Below, piece by piece: positions 6,810-8,416 of a DNA stretch of 8,416 nt (positions are counted from its first letter, which is position 1; each line of letters starts with the position of its first letter). The stretch is from NCBI GenBank assembly GCA_021204635.1, contig JAJPZB010000071.1, positions 2,530 to 10,945 on the forward strand, read 5' to 3'. Under the pieces are notes generated by a model. The model was not told the DNA's origin, made no database searches, and was given only the letters and a program-made list of their open reading frames with translations. Both the position numbers and the translations under genes were made by a program. This DNA comes from Opitutia bacterium (GTDB taxonomy: Bacteria; Verrucomicrobiota; Verrucomicrobiia; Opitutales; UBA953).

Positions 6810-7652
6810 ATGAAGTGCGAACAAATCGGGTTTCCGGCGGGAACGATTTCCGAGGCTCCCGCGAGGGTGCCGCTCATATTTGCCGGCACCGGCGCCTTTG
6901 CGCTTTCGAAACCCGCCGGCGTCCCCGCAGAAAAAATACTCGCAGCACTTCGGGCGCGAATCGCGGCAGGGAAAAATTTGCCCTGCGAATTGCACGCCGA
7001 AAAACCGCAGATTGTCTTCGCCGCAGACACCGAGGCATCGGGAATCGTCTTGTTCGCCGACAAGGAAACGACGGAATTTGAGACTTGGCGCAACGCACTC
7101 GGCTCTTCGCAGATCGAGCAAACGTTCTTGCTGCTGGCGCGACAAAACGACGCCACCACCAACCCGAAATCGCCACCACCAACCCGCGCCTCCGAATTTT
7201 CCTGCGAGCTCCCCGTCGCAAAGCATTTCTCCGAGCCGCGGGCACTCGTGTCGCACAAAACGGGGAAAAAATCGCGAACGACATTCTCGTGCGAGGAAGC
7301 GTTCCCTCCGTGGGGTTTGTGGCGGGCCACAACAATGTTCGCGCGATTTCATCAGTTGCCGCTGCACGCCGCCGAATCCGGAATCCCGATTGTCGGCGAC
7401 GAAATCTACGGACACGTCCCCGCGATAAAAATCTCCGAGCTGCGCCTGAACAAGCGCCTGAACAAAGGCGAAGACAAAGCGTTTTACGCCGCGCAATGCC
7501 TGCATTTGTGGCGCGCCACCGCCTCGTTCACCACCAACCCGCCGCAAAATTTTCCACCACCATTGACGATTGTTGCGCCGCTGCCGGCAGGCTTTGAATC
7601 GCTAATCAAAAAGCTGCGACAATGCCGAAATTCACCACACACCCACAGATGA
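6810..7652 (+). CDS. Diverged RluA-like pseudouridine synthase family protein
   Basis: The 280-aa product aligns by eye to RluA/RsuA-type rRNA/tRNA pseudouridine synthases, with key blocks in the right order. FALSKPAGVPAEK (30-42) corresponds to the family NKPAG motif. VFAADTEASGIVLFADKE (69-86) corresponds to HRLDxxTSGLLLFAK. RFHQLPLHAAESGIPIVGDEIYG (179-201) corresponds to RTHQIRVHLAHIGHPIVGDxxYG. D73 would be the catalytic Asp. The His-Arg-Leu before it is replaced by F-A-A, and the Arg of HQIR is Pro, so activity or substrate may differ. No S4 domain is present. Two stretches (about 115-126, TTNPKSPPPTRA, and 240-251, FTTNPPQNFPPP) are encoded by the CACCACCAACCC repeat and look like inserted loops. 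The start lies only 12 nt after the rpsT terminator T-run and lacks a clear ribosome site. V20 (GTG, 6867) is an alternative. The stop overlaps the next gene's ATG by 4 nt. Confidence 0.75.
   Translation: MKCEQIGFPAGTISEAPARVPLIFAGTGAFALSKPAGVPAEKILAALRARIAAGKNLPCELHAEKPQIVFAADTEASGIVLFADKETTEFETWRNALGSSQIEQTFLLLARQNDATTNPKSPPPTRASEFSCELPVAKHFSEPRALVSHKTGKKSRTTFSCEEAFPPWGLWRATTMFARFHQLPLHAAESGIPIVGDEIYGHVPAIKISELRLNKRLNKGEDKAFYAAQCLHLWRATASFTTNPPQNFPPPLTIVAPLPAGFESLIKKLRQCRNSPHTHR
7151..7186 (+). repeat. CACCACCAACCC dispersed motif, copies B and C in tandem (20-bp period)
   Basis: The 16-mer CGCCACCACCAACCCG occurs identically at 7151-7166 and 7171-7186 inside the pseudouridine synthase gene. 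Because 20 is not a multiple of three, the first copy is read A-T-T-N-P and the second P-P-P-T-R. The repeat is therefore conserved as DNA, not as protein. Confidence 0.85.
7529..7542 (+). repeat. CACCACCAACCC dispersed motif, copy D
   Basis: CACCACCAACCCGC lies near the 3' end of the pseudouridine synthase gene and is read T-T-N-P-P. A few bases on, ATTTTCCACCACCAT (7549-7563) is an exact 15-nt match to the minus strand of tsaB at 4861-4847. Confidence 0.75.
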
Positions 7653-8416
7653 ATGCCATGAAAATTTTGCGCAGATTCCTCATTGTGGTGGCAACCGTCG
7701 CCGCGCTTTTCCTCGCGATTGTTGCGCCCGCAACGGTGGTGGCAACAAAGCCCACCACCAACCCGCAAAAGGCGGAAAAATTGCGCGTTGTCGCGAGTTT
7801 CTCCGTGGTCGCAGACTGGGTGCAACAAATCGGTGGCGACGCGGTCGAGGTCGTTTCAATCCTGCCACCAAACGTCGACAACCATTCGTATCAGGCGGCG
7901 CCGCGAGACATGAAAAAACTCCGCGACGCCGACATTGTCGTCGCCATGTCGCCAAAATTTGAGAAATGGCTTGACGAAATCGCCCGCGACACCCTCGCGA
8001 AAAACCCCGAGAAATTCGTGTTCCTTGCGGACGATCTTCTCACAACAGACCTCGGTGGCGACAATGCCATCGACCCGCATTTCTGGATGAACCCGCAACT
8101 TGTTGCGGAAAAATTTTTGCCCGTGATCGAGCGCGCGATAAAAATCGAGAACGCGGAGTATGTTGCGGCTGTCGCGGCGCTGAAACGCGAGGGCGAAAGC
8201 GCGTTCGCCACTATCCCGCCGGAACGCCGGAAAATCGTCATCTACCACAACAATATGGCGAATTTTGCCAAGTGCTTCGGCTTCGAGATCGCAGGCACAA
8301 TCTTGGATTCCGCGACAACAGAGGCCGCCGACCCGTCCGCGAAAAAATTCGCCGCGCTCGCCGCCACAATCCGGCGCGGGAAATTCCCAATCTTCGTTGA
8401 CAACACAGTTGACGAC
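7649..8416 (+). CDS. TroA/ZnuA-family (cluster A-I) metal ABC transporter substrate-binding protein, 5' part
   Basis: The first 256 codons are visible, and the gene continues past the right edge. Such proteins capture Zn2+, Mn2+ or Fe2+ in the periplasm for an ABC importer. The ATG at 7649 overlaps the previous stop as ATGA, and an ATG at 7658 (MKILRRF) is an alternative. Residues 1 to about 33 form a signal peptide (MNAMKILRRF, hydrophobic core, VAPATVVA) without a lipobox Cys. The mature chain opens KLRVVASFSVVADWVQQIGGD, the family beginning. Candidate metal ligands are H79 in DNHSYQAAPRDMKKLRDADIVV (family DPHxYEPTPSD), the His of DPHFWMNP, the His of YHNNMANFAKCFGF, and the Asp of FVDNTVDD near the edge. 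The His-rich loop typical of ZnuA between the first two ligands is absent, so the metal is undecided. The other transporter genes are probably downstream but not visible. Confidence 0.88.
   Translation, partial: MNAMKILRRFLIVVATVAALFLAIVAPATVVATKPTTNPQKAEKLRVVASFSVVADWVQQIGGDAVEVVSILPPNVDNHSYQAAPRDMKKLRDADIVVAMSPKFEKWLDEIARDTLAKNPEKFVFLADDLLTTDLGGDNAIDPHFWMNPQLVAEKFLPVIERAIKIENAEYVAAVAALKREGESAFATIPPERRKIVIYHNNMANFAKCFGFEIAGTILDSATTEAADPSAKKFAALAATIRRGKFPIFVDNTVDD
7751..7766 (+). repeat. CACCACCAACCC dispersed motif, copy E
   Basis: CCCACCACCAACCCGC encodes P-T-T-N-P in the linker just after the signal peptide of the metal-binding protein, a position that tolerates added residues. The same frame (T-T-N-P) is used in copies B and D, but copy C is read differently. 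Confidence 0.75.

Noticed and set aside
7151..7186. Tandem repeat considered as a CRISPR fragment
   Set aside because: There are only two 16-bp units with a 4-bp gap inside a coding gene, no spacers of usable length and no cas genes.
6461..7330. Minus-strand open frame opposite rpsT and the pseudouridine synthase
   Set aside because: It is antisense to S20 and across a strong terminator, with no coherent protein features.

Overview
This 8.4-kb window is a stretch of bacterial chromosome from a Gram-negative, outer-membrane-bearing organism. The evidence is a BamA barrel assembly protein, a Skp/OmpH-type periplasmic chaperone and an LpxR-like outer-membrane lipid A deacylase, in moderately GC-rich DNA. 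I lean towards the Verrucomicrobiota/PVC side (Opitutales-like) from the diverged protein sequences and gene order. That is an impression, not a demonstrated assignment. I see no phage, transposase, CRISPR array, tRNA or rRNA.

Layout. Positions 1-6357 hold a leftward (minus-strand) cluster, read in the order lpxR-like -> tsaB -> dnaB -> bamA -> skp/ompH. The spacing is tight: 11 nt between lpxR-like and tsaB, 147 nt between tsaB and dnaB, a 1-nt TGATG stop/start overlap between dnaB and bamA, and 81 nt between bamA and the chaperone gene, which runs off the left edge. A 118-bp divergent intergenic region (6358-6475) separates this cluster from rightward genes. These are rpsT (ribosomal protein S20) with a strong intrinsic terminator, then a diverged RluA-like pseudouridine synthase overlapping by 4 nt (ATGA) a TroA/ZnuA-type metal-binding lipoprotein/periplasmic protein gene, which runs off the right edge.

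Function. The leftward cluster mixes outer-membrane biogenesis (BamA inserts barrels, Skp escorts unfolded barrels, the LpxR-like enzyme is itself a barrel that would remodel lipid A) with core information processing (TsaB for tRNA t6A, DnaB replicative helicase). The rightward side combines translation (S20, possible RNA modification) with metal uptake.

The most unusual signal is a short dispersed DNA motif with core CACCACCAACCC. It occurs five times between 4724 and 7766, always in the sense orientation of the local gene. It is read in different frames in different proteins, and two copies lie 20 bp apart inside the pseudouridine synthase gene. Its complement (GGGTTGGTGGTG) is Chi-like and has four G-runs. 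It could be a recombination or uptake motif, a small inserted repeat, or a G-quadruplex former. Other points worth checking are the eroded catalytic motif of the pseudouridine synthase and acidic substitutions at the expected Asn-Asp site of the LpxR-like protein.
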